A DNA stretch of 6,399 nt, taken from positions 1 through 6,399 of the forward strand of contig QIEW01000460.1 in assembly GCA_003230535.1 (NCBI GenBank), in the 5' to 3' direction. Of the stretch, positions 1 through 6,210 are shown in pieces. Position numbers and translations under genes: made by a program. Position 1 is the first letter of the stretch. Every line of letters begins with the position of its first letter. The notes under the pieces are model-generated. The model was not told where the DNA came from, ran no database searches, and saw only the letters and a list, made by a program, of their open reading frames with translations. The stretch comes from a bacterium. Lineage in GTDB: Bacteria > SZUA-182 > SZUA-191.

Positions 1-101
1 AGAAACACCAACGTCCACTCTCTGCACAACTTAAAAACTCTAACATAAGTAGACTGAAAATAAATTGTTAAAACCTATTATAGAAACATCGGAACATCGA
101 T

Positions 102-120
102 CCCCCTTTGTCAAAGGGGG
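102..120. repeat. C5T3 / A3G5 inverted repeat (REP-like hairpin)
   Basis: CCCCCTTT (102-109) is followed by GTC and then AAAGGGGG (113-120), giving a perfect 8-bp stem with a 3-nt loop. No T-run follows it on either strand, so it does not look like an intrinsic terminator. From memory, similar C-run/G-run palindromes are frequent intergenic repeats in many environmental bacterial genomes. That it is a dispersed repeat here is an inference that a single window cannot test. Confidence 0.5.
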
Positions 121-213
121 GAACAAAATCAGTCAATTTACGGCTTACATGACACCAGATAACTTTTCTTCCCCTAAAGCTGATTTTATTAATCTAGCGG
201 GCTAAATACTTTT

Positions 214-227
214 ATCCCGGATTATTC
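214..227. repeat. 14-nt motif ATCCCGGATTATTC, copy 1
   Basis: This 14-mer recurs at 361-374 with one change (ATCCCGAATTATTC), 147 nt downstream and in the same orientation. Only the second copy is completed into a palindrome, by GGG at 375-377. Both copies lie upstream of femAB. They could be binding sites for one regulator, or members of an intergenic repeat family. Confidence 0.4.
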
Positions 228-248
228 ATAAATTCACGGTAAACATTA

Positions 249-383
249 ATGATGTTATTTGAATACAAGTGCTTAGATAATAACGGTCAAAAACAAAATG
301 GCTCATACAAATTACCGAAAACTCCCGCTGTGGAAGCGACCAACTCCGAGCGTGTTTATGATCCCGAATTATTCGGGTTATGA
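249..383 (+). pseudogene. 44-codon frame with GspF/PilC-like N-terminus, possible remnant
   Basis: An ATG-ATG start at 249 opens a frame of 44 codons ending in TGA at 381-383. Its first residues, MMLFEYKCLDNNGQKQNG, resemble the N-termini of GspF/PilC-type inner membrane proteins of type II secretion and type IV pili, which often begin like MPxFEYKALDxxGKKxxG. The rest of this frame does not continue the match. The frame that reads CTC at 302 does better: LIQITENSRCGSDQLRACL, then a stop at 359-361, lines up with the usual GxIEAxS....QLRxxGL pattern. That suggests a frameshifted, truncated remnant of about 38 codons. No good Shine-Dalgarno precedes 249. The alternative is a real 44-residue peptide, or chance: its stop lies 11 nt before the preferred femAB start and overlaps the longer femAB start at 380 as ATGA. 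The resemblance is judged by eye only. Confidence 0.25.
363..377. promoter_or_regulatory. Palindrome CCCGAAT-T-ATTCGGG before femAB
   Basis: CCCGAAT (363-369) and ATTCGGG (371-377) are perfect 7-bp arms around a single T. The site contains the second copy of the motif first seen at 214-227. It ends 17 nt before the preferred femAB start and 2 nt before the alternative one. A dyad at this place could be an operator for a dimeric repressor, or an mRNA structure near the start site. A one-base loop disfavours a stable RNA hairpin, so a protein site is the more natural reading. No regulator is identified. Confidence 0.35.
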
Positions 384-385
384 GG
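382..385 (+). promoter_or_regulatory. GAGG ribosome binding site deciding the femAB start
   Basis: GAGG at 382-385 lies 9 nt before ATG 395, a normal distance. The in-frame ATG at 380 has only a weak GGG at 375-377, two bases before it. The site therefore favours translation from 395, giving an N-terminus MEIKCLGVED that also fits the family better than one with five extra residues. Confidence 0.45.
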
Positions 386-394
386 CATGAGGAC

Positions 395-1441
395 ATGGAA
401 ATAAAGTGTCTGGGTGTTGAAGACTGCACTCGATGGGAGGAGTTTGTCCGCTCTCACCCCCAGGCCACAATCTTCCATAGCTTAGCCTGGAGGAGGGCGG
501 TAGAGAAAACATTCGGTCACCGGAGTTTTTATCTCTATGCCGGGCAAGGGGATGAATGGCATGGAGTCCTGCCGCTGTTTTTAATCCAGAGCCGGTTATG
601 GGGAACCTTTTTCTCTTCGGTGCCGTTTGCCGTCTACGGTGGGATTTGCGGGAAAAACCGGGAGGCGGAGGAAGCGCTGCTTAAGGCGGCCGAGGAACTG
701 GCCCGTCGGCATAACGCGGATTATGTGGAATTTAGACACCGGGAAAGGCATCCGCTGGAGTTGCCGGCTAAGGATCTGTATGTAAATTTCACCCTCCGGC
801 TTCCCGTGGAGTATGATGAGGTCTGGAGGGCTATGCCAAAGCGTAACCGCAATATTTTGCGTAAAGCGGAAAAGGCCGGGTTAACCCTTTTTCGCCAACC
901 ATTGCCCGGGGAGTTGGTGCCGGCGGAACTGGATGCTTTTTATGATTTATTTTCCCAAACTCAGCGCTCATTGGGAACGCCGGTGTTGCCGCGCAGTTTC
1001 TTTACCAATCTGGCCAAGGAGTTTGGTACGGATGTGCTTCTTTTTTCGGCCGCCAAATCGGGCCGGATTATTTCTTCCCTGTGGGTTTTCCTCTGGCAGG
1101 ATGAAGTGATGCCTTACTATATCGGCTATGACGCACACTATGTAGATTGCGCCCCTAATAACTGGATCCTGTGGGAGCTGATAAAATATGCCTGCGAAGA
1201 GGGCTATAAGTATTATGACTTAGGCCGGAGCCGCCGCCATACAGGCTCCTATGACTTCAAGCGCCACTGGGGGATAGAACCCCAACCCCTGCCGTATCAA
1301 TATTACCTGTATCGACGGAAAGCGCTTCCCGACCTAAATCCTTCCAACCCTTTATTTTCGCTCCCTAAGCGTATCTGGTCACGCCTCCCGTTATCTTTTA
1401 CTCAACTTTTAGGACCAAAAGTGGTAAAATATTTAGGTTAA
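395..1441 (+). CDS. FemAB-like acyltransferase, XrtA/PEP-CTERM-associated family
   Basis: This 348-residue cytoplasmic protein belongs to the FemAB/GNAT-fold superfamily, whose members transfer acyl or aminoacyl groups. Its exact substrate is not known. Seen in the sequence (numbering from the ATG at 395): an N-terminal region with ATIFHSLAWR and PFAVYGG (77-83), a VEFRHRE stretch (111-117), a basic helix KRNRNILRKAEKAG (149-162), and the C-terminal signature DLGRSRRHTGSYDFKRHWG (275-293) followed by EP and PLPYQYYL (298-305). The tail, with NPLF, IWSRLPL and LLGPKVVKYLG, is also typical. By established family knowledge this pattern marks the subgroup found in genomes with exosortase A and PEP-CTERM proteins, usually among exopolysaccharide genes. 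Here no exosortase or glycosyltransferase is visible; dnaE follows after 99 nt. The start at 395 is chosen for its GAGG site. ATG 380 would add MRHED. Confidence 0.92.
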   Translation: MEIKCLGVEDCTRWEEFVRSHPQATIFHSLAWRRAVEKTFGHRSFYLYAGQGDEWHGVLPLFLIQSRLWGTFFSSVPFAVYGGICGKNREAEEALLKAAEELARRHNADYVEFRHRERHPLELPAKDLYVNFTLRLPVEYDEVWRAMPKRNRNILRKAEKAGLTLFRQPLPGELVPAELDAFYDLFSQTQRSLGTPVLPRSFFTNLAKEFGTDVLLFSAAKSGRIISSLWVFLWQDEVMPYYIGYDAHYVDCAPNNWILWELIKYACEEGYKYYDLGRSRRHTGSYDFKRHWGIEPQPLPYQYYLYRRKALPDLNPSNPLFSLPKRIWSRLPLSFTQLLGPKVVKYLG

Positions 1442-1442
1442 G

Positions 1443-1472
1443 TTGGTTACATTACCGCAATAGGTTTATAAA
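1443..1472 (+). promoter_or_regulatory. Weak sigma70-like promoter candidate for dnaE
   Basis: TTGGTT (1443-1448) and TATAAA (1467-1472) are separated by 18 nt, about 70 nt before dnaE. The -10 box matches 5 of 6 consensus positions but the -35 box only 3 of 6. No terminator is evident after femAB, so dnaE could also be read through from upstream. This is a tentative call. Confidence 0.22.
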
Positions 1473-1531
1473 GAATGCGTTATTATCAACATAACAGGGC
1501 ATGTTTTGTCTGATAAATCAAACAACTAAAC

Positions 1532-1538
1532 GGTGGAG
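1532..1538 (+). promoter_or_regulatory. dnaE ribosome binding site GGTGGAG
   Basis: GGTGGAG stands directly before ATG 1541. The GGTG part (1532-1535) pairs with the distal portion of the anti-Shine-Dalgarno and ends 5 nt before the start. The GGAG part alone would be only 2 nt away. It supports the start at 1541, which also puts the PHP motif at the usual distance from the N-terminus. Confidence 0.5.
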
Positions 1539-1540
1539 AT

Positions 1541-4500
1541 ATGCATCCGCATTCAAATTTTGTGCATCTGCATGTGCACACGCAATATAGCTTACTGGAT
1601 GGAGCCTGCCGCATAAAGGATTTGACTGAGGCCGCTCACCGTGATCATATGCCGGCATTGGCTATAACCGATCATGGGAACATGTTCGGGGCGGTTGAGT
1701 TCTATTTCCAGGCTAAGGCAAAAGGGATAAAACCCATCTTAGGCTGCGAGGTATATGTAGCGCCAAACAGCCGCTTTGATCGCAGCACAAGCGGAATATC
1801 CGATGCTTCCTATCACCTTCTCCTGCTAGTCAAGGATGAGGTGGGCTATCGAAATCTTATGCGGCTGGTCAGCGCCGGATATTTTGAGGGATTCTATTAC
1901 CGGCCCAGGGTTGACAAGGATTTACTGGCCAAGCATCATCAAGGGTTAATAGCTTCATCTGCATGTTTAAAAGGGGAACTGCCCTCTTTGCTGGCTAGAG
2001 GCGAATATGACAAAGCCAAAGCGGTTGCCCAGGAATATGCGGATATTTTTGGTCGCCAGGGTTTCTACCTGGAGATACAAAAAAATGGAATCCCCATCCA
2101 GGATAAGGTGAATAAGGAGCTTATAAGGCTAGGCCGGGAACTTTTTTTACCGTTGGTAGCCACTAACGACTGCCATTACCTGGAGCGGGAAGACTCCTCA
2201 GCCCATGATATCCTGCTTTGTATTCAGACCGGTAAAACCAAAAACGATCCGAACCGCCTCCGTTTCTCTACCGATGAATTTTATTTTAAGACCAGCGCCC
2301 GAATGCGGGAGGATTTTCGGGAGGCTCCCGAAGCGCTGGATAATACCATCCGGATTGCCGAGCATTGCAACCTGGAGTTAGAGGCGGGGCGCCATCATCT
2401 GCCGGTGCCTTCGGCGCCCGAGGGCTATACCCTGGATACTTATCTGGAGGAGTTGGCCCGTAAGGGTTTAGAGGAGCATTTTAATGATATTGATCCTTAT
2501 GACCGTCAAGACCCGGTAGTCGCCCGTCTGGAGCATGAGTTGTCCGTAATCCGCCACATGCATTTCCCCGGCTATTTCCTGATCGTAAGGGATTTTATTA
2601 AGTTTGCTAAAGATCACGGGATTCCCGTAGGTCCCGGCCGCGGTTCAGCCGCCGGCAGCTTGGTCGCTTATTCGCTGGGAATTACCGATATTGACCCCCT
2701 TCAGCACGGATTGTTGTTTGAGCGTTTTCTAAATCCGGAGCGAATTTCTCTCCCTGACATTGATATCGATTTCTGTATGGAGAGGCGGGACGAGGTAATT
2801 TCTTATGTCACTGAAAAATATGGCCGGGATAATGTGGCTCAAATCATTACTTTCGGTACCATGGCGGCCAGAGGCGTCATTCGGGATGTCGGGCGGGTGT
2901 TGGAGATTCCCTATGCTGAGGTGGATAAGATTGCTAAGTTAATCCCGCCAATACTGAATATTACACTGGAGAATGCTTTAGCCGCTGAAGAGCGGCTCCG
3001 TAATCTAGCGGCTACTGATAAGCGGGTAGCCGAGTTGATATCTGTAGCTAAAAAACTGGAAGGTCTCACCCGGCATGCTTCCACTCATGCAGCCGGGATA
3101 GTTATCAGTCCCCAGCCGCTGGTTAATTATACCCCTCTATATAAGGGGCCCAAAGGGGAAATGATGACTCAATATTCAATGGAATATTTAGAGAAAATTG
3201 GGCTCCTGAAGATGGATTTTCTGGGCTTGCGAACACTCACTGTACTAAAAAACACCGTAGATTTTATTCGAGAGAATAGAGGGGATGAAATATGCTTGGA
3301 AGAAATTTCTTTAGATGACAAGCAAACTTATGAGTTGTTATGTGAGCCTGGAACGGTAGGGGTGTTTCAGCTGGAGAGCGCTGGGATGCGGGATCTTCTG
3401 CGCCGGCTTAAACCGGAGTGCTTTGAGGATCTGGTAGCCTCGCTGGCCCTGTTTCGACCCGGTCCGTTAGGTTCCGGAATGGTGGACAACTTTGTCAAAG
3501 GCAAACATAAACAAATTTCTATCACCTATGAGCATCCCCTGCTGGAACCGGTTTTGCGGGAAACTTACGGGGTAATTCTCTATCAGGAGCAGGTAATGAA
3601 AATAGCCTCGGTGCTGGCCGGGTTTACTCCCGGGGAGGCGGATATTTTGCGCCGGGCTATGGGAAAGAAGAAACAGGCAGAGATGGACAGATACCGCCAA
3701 AGGTTTGTAACCGGCGCCAAAAAGAACAAAATTAAGCCCCAGTTAGCCGAGAAAATATTTGACCTGATGGCTCATTTTGCCGGTTACGGTTTTAATAAGT
3801 CCCATAGCGCGGCTTACGCCCTGATCTCTTACCAGACGGCTTACCTAAAGGCCCATTATCCGGTGGAGTTTATGGCGGCGTTGTTGACTTCTGAGATGCA
3901 GGATACCAACAAGATTAATAAGTTCAAAAGGGAATGCCTGGAGCTGGGGATAAAAATTCTTCCCCCCGATGTAAACGAAAGTTCCCACAAGTTTACCGCG
4001 GTAAGTAATAATATCCGATTTGGGATAACCGCGGTAAAAAATGTGGGGGAAGCCGCGGTTACTGAGATTATAAACTGCCGCAAGACTTCCGGGCCGTTTG
4101 GGTCGCTGTATGAGTTTTGCGAGCGGGTGGATCTGCGGGCAGTTAACCGGCGGGTGATTGAGAGCCTGATAAAATGCGGGGCGTTTGATCGTCTGGGAAA
4201 ACGGGCTCAGTTGATGGCGGCGCTGGATCAGGCTATCGAGCAAGGCCAAAACCGGCATAAAGACAGGGTAACCGGACAGCAAAGTCTATTCGATCTTTTC
4301 GAGCAGGGAGACAGTTCCCAAGGCTCAGAAATAGGGGGTTTAAAAACCTCTTTTGCTCCTCCCCCATTGCCTGAGGTGGAGGAATGGACGAAGCAGGAAC
4401 TCCTGGCCGCAGAGAAAGAGGCGCTGGGTTTTTATATTACCGGACATCCATTGGATCATTACCAGGGACAAATCAAGCCCTATATTACCCATACCTCAGA

Positions 4501-5068
4501 AGATTTAGTTGAAAGCCGGGAAGGTCAACGAGTTGCGCTGGCGGGACTGATTACTCCCATAAAAGAAATTCGTACCCGTAATGGGGAGCGTATGGGATTT
4601 GCAAACCTGGAGGATACCTTGGGAGTGGTGGAGGTAACGCTCCTGCCGGATGTCTATAAGGCGGCGGAGGAACTGCTTAATACGGAAGCGCCGGTTCTGG
4701 TTAAGGGCGAGGTGTATACTAAAGATGATGTGCCTAAATTGCGCGCATCTGAGTTACGTTCCCTGGAGTCTGTAATTAAAAGCTCCTTACCCTTGGGAGA
4801 TACCCCGGAAAGTCACCCTTCCGGCGCTTCCCGCCATAAGGCGCATATCAAGATTAATACTCAGGGGCTCTCCCCCCGGATGCTCACTTCTCTGGAGGAG
4901 AGGCTTTCCAGGAATAAAGGTTCCTCTCCGGTTGTGCTTCACCTTTTCTCTCCAGGTCAATATGAGGTAACCGTAGCTCTAAATTCCCAATTTAAAGTAT
5001 CCCCTACCTCAGGATTTGCGCGGGCGGTGGAGGAGTTATTTGGGAAGGGCAGCATCTACTTTGACTAA
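1541..5068 (+). CDS. dnaE: DNA polymerase III subunit alpha (DnaE1 type)
   Basis: This is the catalytic subunit of the replicative polymerase (family C), which copies the chromosome together with the beta clamp and clamp loader. At 1175 residues it is full length (E. coli DnaE has 1160). Domains in order: an N-terminal PHP domain with HLHVHTQYS (9-17), ITDHGN (42-47), E70, H92, C142 and the D210/H212 pair; the polymerase core with GPGRGSAAGS (364-373), catalytic aspartates D406 and D408 in PDIDIDF and a third, D559, in KMDFLGL; fingers motifs LFRPGP (637-642) and FAGYGFNKSH (746-755); a helix-hairpin-helix (827-846); an internal clamp-binding motif QQSLF (913-917); an OB fold (about 995-1075); and a C-terminal domain to residue 1175. 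The PHP metal ligands look intact, unlike E. coli, where several are replaced. The product is cytoplasmic and essential in most bacteria. Neighbours give no replication context. No frameshift or truncation is seen. Confidence 0.99.
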   Translation: MHPHSNFVHLHVHTQYSLLDGACRIKDLTEAAHRDHMPALAITDHGNMFGAVEFYFQAKAKGIKPILGCEVYVAPNSRFDRSTSGISDASYHLLLLVKDEVGYRNLMRLVSAGYFEGFYYRPRVDKDLLAKHHQGLIASSACLKGELPSLLARGEYDKAKAVAQEYADIFGRQGFYLEIQKNGIPIQDKVNKELIRLGRELFLPLVATNDCHYLEREDSSAHDILLCIQTGKTKNDPNRLRFSTDEFYFKTSARMREDFREAPEALDNTIRIAEHCNLELEAGRHHLPVPSAPEGYTLDTYLEELARKGLEEHFNDIDPYDRQDPVVARLEHELSVIRHMHFPGYFLIVRDFIKFAKDHGIPVGPGRGSAAGSLVAYSLGITDIDPLQHGLLFERFLNPERISLPDIDIDFCMERRDEVISYVTEKYGRDNVAQIITFGTMAARGVIRDVGRVLEIPYAEVDKIAKLIPPILNITLENALAAEERLRNLAATDKRVAELISVAKKLEGLTRHASTHAAGIVISPQPLVNYTPLYKGPKGEMMTQYSMEYLEKIGLLKMDFLGLRTLTVLKNTVDFIRENRGDEICLEEISLDDKQTYELLCEPGTVGVFQLESAGMRDLLRRLKPECFEDLVASLALFRPGPLGSGMVDNFVKGKHKQISITYEHPLLEPVLRETYGVILYQEQVMKIASVLAGFTPGEADILRRAMGKKKQAEMDRYRQRFVTGAKKNKIKPQLAEKIFDLMAHFAGYGFNKSHSAAYALISYQTAYLKAHYPVEFMAALLTSEMQDTNKINKFKRECLELGIKILPPDVNESSHKFTAVSNNIRFGITAVKNVGEAAVTEIINCRKTSGPFGSLYEFCERVDLRAVNRRVIESLIKCGAFDRLGKRAQLMAALDQAIEQGQNRHKDRVTGQQSLFDLFEQGDSSQGSEIGGLKTSFAPPPLPEVEEWTKQELLAAEKEALGFYITGHPLDHYQGQIKPYITHTSEDLVESREGQRVALAGLITPIKEIRTRNGERMGFANLEDTLGVVEVTLLPDVYKAAEELLNTEAPVLVKGEVYTKDDVPKLRASELRSLESVIKSSLPLGDTPESHPSGASRHKAHIKINTQGLSPRMLTSLEERLSRNKGSSPVVLHLFSPGQYEVTVALNSQFKVSPTSGFARAVEELFGKGSIYFD

Positions 5069-5085
5069 AAAAGCGATAATAGATG

Positions 5086-5128
5086 GCTGGATGGAGGCCA
5101 ATACCAGCTCGCCGTTTGCTTTATTTTT
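5086..5128 (+). terminator. Possible weak terminator after dnaE
   Basis: GCTGG (5086-5090) and CCAGC (5104-5108) form a 5-bp stem around a 13-nt loop, which can itself pair as TGG/CCA. A T-rich run (TTTATTTTT, 5120-5128) follows about 12 nt after the stem, farther than in a classical intrinsic terminator. The run also overlaps the start of the promoter spacer for the next gene. Termination here is possible but not convincing. Confidence 0.2.
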
Positions 5129-5143
5129 CAAGATTGATATAAT
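5116..5143 (+). promoter_or_regulatory. Extended -10 sigma70 promoter for the PDZ gene
   Basis: A perfect TATAAT (5138-5143) is preceded by TGa (5135-5137), the extended -10 element. TTGCTT (5116-5121) stands 16 nt upstream as a partial -35 box matching 3 of 6. Extended -10 promoters tolerate a poor -35. Transcription would begin near 5150, right at the first of two Shine-Dalgarno sequences, giving a leader of about 36 nt. This implies that the PDZ gene can be expressed independently of dnaE. Confidence 0.6.
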
Positions 5144-5150
5144 CTAATAG

Positions 5151-5178
5151 TAAGGAGGGGTATTTCTATATTAGGAGG
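5151..5178 (+). promoter_or_regulatory. Tandem Shine-Dalgarno sequences before the PDZ gene
   Basis: TAAGGAGGGG (5151-5160) is a near-perfect Shine-Dalgarno but has no ATG, GTG or TTG at a usable distance. A second one, TAGGAGG (5172-5178), lies 7 nt before ATG 5186 and is the working site. The upstream copy would sit at the very 5' end of the predicted transcript and may act as a ribosome standby site. ATG 5189 follows immediately as an alternative start. Confidence 0.55.
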
Positions 5179-5185
5179 CATTGTT

Positions 5186-6148
5186 ATGATGAAAAAGAAT
5201 AGGAATTGGCTCACGGTAATCGGAGTGATGTTATCGGTAGCGCTAATTTGCTGGCCGGAGATAGTGTTAAGCCATGGAGGGGAAACCCCTGAGCAAGTGA
5301 TGATTGGCATGAAGCACAAAGGAACCGGCCCTTTCGCTTCACCGATGTTCAGGGATAACCGGGGGTTGGCAAATGATTGGCTGGACATGGTAAGTGAAGA
5401 TTACCAAAAAGATGGAACTTCAGGGATCATCGTAACCAGCGTAAAATTTAAAGGTCTGGCAGAAAAGTCGGGGATTAAGGCGGGCGACCTCATCACCGCG
5501 GTTAATGAACAATCGATTAGTTCTGTGGCTGATCTGAATGATTTTATGAGCAAGATCAAATCCCAGAAAGACCTTGAGTTTTCACTGCGTCGGGATGGAG
5601 ATCGGGAAAATGCTATTATCCGTTTGAATACTACGCTGGAGGAAATTGACCCGAAGTTAGCCGGAGTGATGCGGGGGGAATTTCAGCCCACCCCGGGCAT
5701 GATGCGGAATTCCATGCAGGAAGTGATGTTCGCCCAGGCCCCGACCTCTAATCTTAAAGCCGCTGATAATAAACGTCAGCCTTCGCCGGGAATGTTTGCA
5801 AAGGATATGATGGAAAAGCTGGCCTTCCCGCAGCTGGATCAGATAAACATTAGGCGGGAAGAAACGCTTGCCAACTATTTTAAAAGGAAACTGGCGGAAA
5901 AGCAAAGATCAGAGGGGATTTCTGAAGAGAAACGGGCGTCTTTACGGCAGATCAACGTGGAATATAAGAAATTCATGATTAAAAATAAAGCTGATCGGCA
6001 GCTTTCTCAAATTGATCTCCAGGAGGCTTTAGCTCCTGAGGAGGCCGATCTGGATCAGGCGGCTGAGGCGGCTGAAAAAATTAATAAGCTAAAGCGGGAA
6101 AAAACCCGGAAACTTTTGGATCTTATTAAAGAGCTGCTGAAAAAGTAG
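5186..6148 (+). CDS. Exported PDZ protein with Spy/CpxP/ZraP-like C-terminal region
   Basis: I do not recognise a named gene. The 320-residue product starts with a Sec signal peptide: KKNR, then a hydrophobic core (about 8-23), with likely cleavage after VLS29. The C22 context (ALIC) is not a proper lipobox, so a soluble periplasmic protein is expected. A PDZ domain spans about 78-148: GIIVTSV, then GLAEKSGIKAGDLITAVN (90-107), then FSLRRDG. A linker (150-215) carries two related methionine-rich motifs. The charged helical C-terminus (222-320) resembles Spy/CpxP/ZraP-type chaperones: ISEEKRASLRQI (245-256) parallels the LTxxQ motif, followed by YKKFMIKNKADR, LQEAL and a final coiled coil. The second LTxxQ usual after this helix is absent; the chain ends KELLKK. 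By family knowledge, PDZ domains bind C-termini, often in envelope proteases, and Spy/CpxP/ZraP proteins act in envelope or metal stress. No protease catalytic domain is present. The function is inferred: a periplasmic quality-control or metal-related adaptor. Confidence 0.85.
   Translation: MMKKNRNWLTVIGVMLSVALICWPEIVLSHGGETPEQVMIGMKHKGTGPFASPMFRDNRGLANDWLDMVSEDYQKDGTSGIIVTSVKFKGLAEKSGIKAGDLITAVNEQSISSVADLNDFMSKIKSQKDLEFSLRRDGDRENAIIRLNTTLEEIDPKLAGVMRGEFQPTPGMMRNSMQEVMFAQAPTSNLKAADNKRQPSPGMFAKDMMEKLAFPQLDQINIRREETLANYFKRKLAEKQRSEGISEEKRASLRQINVEYKKFMIKNKADRQLSQIDLQEALAPEEADLDQAAEAAEKINKLKREKTRKLLDLIKELLKK
5684..5827 (+). repeat. Duplicated Met-rich linker motif (coding)
   Basis: Within the PDZ protein, residues 167-182 (QPTPGMMRNSMQEVMF) and 198-213 (QPSPGMFAKDMMEKLA) align without gaps at an offset of 31. 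They share 7 of 16 residues (Q, P, P, G, M, M, E) plus conservative changes such as T/S and M/L. Each unit starts with proline and glycine and runs into a likely short helix with several methionines. The copies have diverged, so this is an old internal duplication or a repeated binding motif, not a recent DNA repeat. Confidence 0.5.
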
Positions 6149-6210
6149 ACCCTATGATTAACTTGAGCATATAGAAATTTCCTGGTTTAGTAACCAATGA
6201 AAACAACGAG

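Larger units (their letters stand above)
1..248. other. AT-rich spacer without a recognisable gene
   Basis: No reading frame here has a plausible start, ribosome binding site and recognisable product on either strand. The stretch is AT-richer than the genes that follow. It holds a short GC hairpin (102-120) and the first copy of a 14-nt repeated motif (214-227). A sigma70-like pair, CTGAAA (54-59) and TATTAT (76-81) with a 16-nt spacer, can be picked out. It lies over 300 nt before the femAB start, and such matches are common by chance in AT-rich DNA, so I do not call it a promoter. Confidence 0.5.

Noticed and set aside
149-205. 18-codon ATG frame in the left spacer
   Set aside because: Too short, with no ribosome binding site and no features.
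226-429. 67-codon minus-strand frame upstream of femAB
   Set aside because: It overlaps the start of femAB, lacks a ribosome binding site and gives a low-complexity unrecognised protein.
1475-1502. GTTAT/ATAAC and ATGC/GCAT inverted repeats between femAB and dnaE
   Set aside because: The arms are 4-5 bp and expected by chance; no T-run or known operator pattern accompanies them.
3467-4282. Long antisense open frames inside dnaE
   Set aside because: They are shadows of the strongly conserved polymerase coding frame, which is unbroken, and their translations resemble nothing known to me.
5061-5147. TTG-started 28-codon frame overlapping the dnaE end
   Set aside because: No Shine-Dalgarno at a usable distance, it ends inside the next promoter, and its product is unrecognised.
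5186-5275. Lipoprotein signal at C22 of the PDZ protein
   Set aside because: The preceding residues ALI do not fit the lipobox, which needs G, A or S just before the cysteine; a plain Sec cleavage after VLS29 fits better.
6183-6196. TGGTT-TAGT-AACCA hairpin as a terminator for the PDZ gene
   Set aside because: The stem is only 5 bp, AT-rich and not followed by a T-run.
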